Of a stretch of DNA of 64,000 nucleotides, positions 62,471-64,000 are shown piece by piece. This DNA comes from Verrucomicrobiota bacterium (GTDB taxonomy: Bacteria > Verrucomicrobiota > Verrucomicrobiia > Verrucomicrobiales > Verrucomicrobiaceae), in contig JANYCZ010000068.1 in assembly GCA_025360015.1 (NCBI GenBank), positions 124,001 to 188,000 on the forward strand, written 5' to 3'. The number at the start of each line of letters is the position of its first letter. Within the stretch, counting starts at the first letter, position 1. A model generated the notes under the pieces. That model did not search any database, was not told where the DNA came from, and saw nothing but the letters and a program-made list of their open reading frames with translations. Position numbers and translations under genes: made by a program.

Positions 62471-62681
62471 GGGGCGGCAGGCGGGGCAGGTTCATCCTTT
62501 GCAGTCCTGCCACAGAGAATGGGAAATGCCTCGACTACTTTCGGAGGTGCTGGGCTGCGGCGGGGCGTGCCGATGTTTGAAAACCTGCTTTTGACGCTGA
62601 CGTTGTCACGTTTGGGCGTCGCGGCGTTTTGTGTCACCGCTGCGTGGTTCCACGAAATTTGGGAGACGGGGTGATGCGGTT

Positions 62682-62876
62682 CCGGGGGCTGACGCCCCCG
62701 GCTACGATTGTGCCAGCCCTCCGGGCTTTCGGAGGGAGACGCATGGGCGCATGGACGAAGTGGTGATCTCCCGCACCCCTTCAGGGTGCGAGCTTCGGGG
62801 GAAAAGGGCGCGTGGTGGGGTGACCCAGGCTTGCTGCGCTCCGCCCTGGGCTGAGTCCGGCGGCCCTTCAGGCCGC
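62682..62876. repeat. Cluster of five perfect or near-perfect GC hairpins
   Basis: In order: CCGGGGGC-TGAC-GCCCCCGG (62682-62701), CCCTCCG/CGGAGGG (62717-62736), CGCACCC-CTTCA-GGGTGCG (62772-62790), CCCAGG/CCTGGG (62824-62850) and GCGGCC-CTTCA-GGCCGC (62860-62876). Two of them share the same CTTCA loop. Text of this type is scattered between genes in Verrucomicrobia and Planctomycetes. Confidence 0.75.
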
Positions 62877-62891
62877 GATGGGGGGGGAAGA

Positions 62892-62919
62892 ATTTATGAT
62901 TTATGATTTATGATTTTTG
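62892..62919. repeat. ATTTATG heptamer array
   Basis: Three exact ATTTATG units are followed by one ATTTTTG variant. It is an AT-rich island in very GC-rich surroundings and the second 7-bp-period array within 500 bp. Confidence 0.8.
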
Positions 62920-62966
62920 ATTTCGGAGAGGGGCGCGGTGTCGGGCGCGAGGCGGAGGCTTGAGGC

Positions 62967-62988
62967 GGCGGCTTGGGGACAAGCCGCC
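62967..62988. repeat. 9-bp-stem hairpin, copy 1
   Basis: GGCGGCTTG-GGGA-CAAGCCGCC is a perfect stem-loop followed by CTACC. It is repeated 220 bp downstream with one loop difference. Confidence 0.85.
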
Positions 62989-63186
62989 CTACCAGCGGTG
63001 GGCATGCGCGGGGCTTGGCGTGAGGCGGAGCGTGGAGGGATCAAGATGATCCCTCTCCTGGCCGGGCCACGTCTTCTGCTTTCCGCATTCCAAGGACGGC
63101 GCACGTTTTTGAATGCCTGCGGCACCGCAGACCCGAAATTTGAGACCCGACACAGCGGTTCCCTACCAAGGCTGCGGGAGGGGGAC

Positions 63187-63208
63187 GGCGGCTTGAGGAC
63201 AAGCCGCC
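63187..63208. repeat. 9-bp-stem hairpin, copy 2
   Basis: GGCGGCTTG-AGGA-CAAGCCGCC, followed by CTACC, is the second copy of the block at 62967. The stems are identical and only the first loop base differs. It lies 18 bp past the stop of the LysM gene on the minus strand, where it could serve as a transcript end. Confidence 0.85.
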
Positions 63209-63225
63209 CTACCTGCGGAGGGCGG

Positions 63226-64000
63226 TTAGCGGCTGCTGACGGAGACGGCGCCCATGGCGGGGACCATGATTTCGTCGCCGGCTTTGAGGGTGGAGCCGGG
63301 GGCGAGGCGGTTCATTTCGCGGATCTGATCTGGGGTGGTGGTGAACTGGGTGGCGATGCCTTCGATGGTGTCGGAGCGATCGACGCGGTAGGCGAGGATG
63401 CCGCGGTGGGAGTCGGAGGTGTCGGGGGCTTTGGGCGCGGCGGGGGAAGGGGGCTGCGGGATGGCGGCCATGGGGGGTGGGGCGGAAGCAGGAGCGAACC
63501 CGGCGGCGGGCGGGGGTGGGGCACCGGGGACGCCGTAGCCGGGGAGGGGGATGGTGTCTGAGGATTCGGCGCGTGGGGCTCGGGCTTTGGCTTGGACTTG
63601 AGTTTTGGAGGCGACGGTGACGGTGGTGGTGCGGCCGGGGATTTTGAGGCGCTGGCCGACGACGATTTTGTTGGCGTCTTTGATCTTGTTGGCGGTGGCA
63701 AGGGTGACGGGGGTGATCTTGTGCTTGAGGGCGATGGCTTTGAGGCTGTCGCCTTTTTTTACGGTGTAGTAGAGCGGAGAGCTGATCACTTTCGTCACGG
63801 TGACGGGTCCTGATGCAGGCGGAGGGCTGCTGTAGGGGGTGGATGGGGTGTAGCTGACCTGAGTGGTGGGCGGCGAGGCGCTGAGGCGATGGGGGGAGGG
63901 GATGAGGAGGGTCTGGCCGACGTGGACTTCGTCCTCGGTCATGCGGTTGAGCTGCTGGATCTCGCCGACGCTGACGCGGTGGGTGGAGGCGATGCGCCAG
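63226..64000 (-). CDS. LysM-repeat protein (5' end beyond the window)
   Basis: The gene enters from the right edge and its stop is at 63226; about 257 residues are visible. Three LysM modules are seen: one cut by the edge (STHRVSVGEIQQLNRM), one at YYTVKKGDSLKAIALKHKIT and one near the C-terminus (AYRVDRSDTIEGIATQF), joined by Pro/Ser/Ala-rich linkers. LysM binds peptidoglycan or chitin-like glycans, so this is an envelope protein; any catalytic domain would lie off the window. Confidence 0.88.
   Translation of the reverse strand, partial: WRIASTHRVSVGEIQQLNRMTEDEVHVGQTLLIPSPHRLSASPPTTQVSYTPSTPYSSPPPASGPVTVTKVISSPLYYTVKKGDSLKAIALKHKITPVTLATANKIKDANKIVVGQRLKIPGRTTTVTVASKTQVQAKARAPRAESSDTIPLPGYGVPGAPPPPAAGFAPASAPPPMAAIPQPPSPAAPKAPDTSDSHRGILAYRVDRSDTIEGIATQFTTTPDQIREMNRLAPGSTLKAGDEIMVPAMGAVSVSSR

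Larger units (their letters stand above)
62053..63225. other. Repeat-rich non-coding region
   Basis: This 1.2-kb gap has several open frames, but all are explained by repeats or composition and none shows a domain. It holds a heptamer array, an ATTTATG array, a series of perfect GC hairpins and two copies of a longer hairpin block. It looks like a reservoir of dispersed mini-repeats, not a gene. Confidence 0.65.

Noticed and set aside
62296..62637. Minus-strand ORF encoding SNIQHPTSNIQHP repeats
   Set aside because: It is only the translation of the TGGATGY heptamer array; no start signal or conservation beyond the repeat.

Overview
The window is about 64 kb of GC-rich chromosomal DNA from a Gram-negative, outer-membrane bacterium, most likely a verrucomicrobium (Prosthecobacter or Verrucomicrobium-like; this is inference). 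The signs are a bamA-skp-lpxD envelope cluster, an RND efflux operon, a Tat-exported DUF1501 protein, a planctomycete-type cytochrome c lipoprotein, very long TPR proteins, frequent TTG/GTG starts, and intergenic mini-repeats (heptanucleotide arrays, GC hairpins with 3-5 nt loops) of the kind typical of Planctomycetes/Verrucomicrobia. I found no rRNA, tRNA, CRISPR array, transposase or prophage genes.

Layout. 0-9.5 kb: the end of an RNase E/G gene (+), then a minus-strand block of a D-Ala-D-Ala dipeptidase, a coiled-coil/TPR protein, a methyltransferase, trpB, lpxD, skp and bamA. 9.6-15.4 kb (+): an EamA permease, a lone AddA/UvrD helicase-nuclease, and an ECF sigma/anti-sigma (RskA) pair. 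15.4-22.5 kb: a 211-bp element bounded by a perfect 12-bp inverted repeat, an RND efflux operon (-) and its divergent LysR regulator. 22.6-29.7 kb: pgk-tpiA, a DUF1501/DUF1579-like/methyltransferase operon (-), DUF1802, alanine racemase and a DEDDh exonuclease, ending in a bidirectional terminator.

29.7-36.1 kb holds the Fe-S assembly operon fur-sufC-sufB-sufD (-). Three separate toxin-antitoxin-like cassettes are lodged inside it: a PIN toxin with a small antitoxin, a DUF4160/DUF2442 pair, and an antisense phd/fitB pair between sufB and sufD. A perfect 7-1-7 Fur/PerR-type palindrome lies in front of fur. 36-43.8 kb: cupin, cytochrome c lipoprotein, DUF1003 protein, HrpA helicase, a small repeat protein and an amidohydrolase. 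43.9-56.9 kb (-): sbcD and sbcC separated by a low-GC DUF4145 gene, and a trmB/SGNH esterase/2082-residue TPR protein/lipoprotein operon.

57-64 kb is accessory in character: an FmdB-like gene, an unrecognised gene, an XRE regulator coupled to a DUF2075 nuclease-helicase, an orphan Vsr-type endonuclease, and more than 1 kb of repeat-rich non-coding DNA before a LysM protein that runs off the window. The points most worth following are the TA-riddled suf operon, the XRE/DUF2075 candidate defence pair, the inserted DUF4145 gene in sbcDC, the inverted-repeat element at 15.5 kb and the hairpin/heptamer repeat cluster at 61-63 kb.
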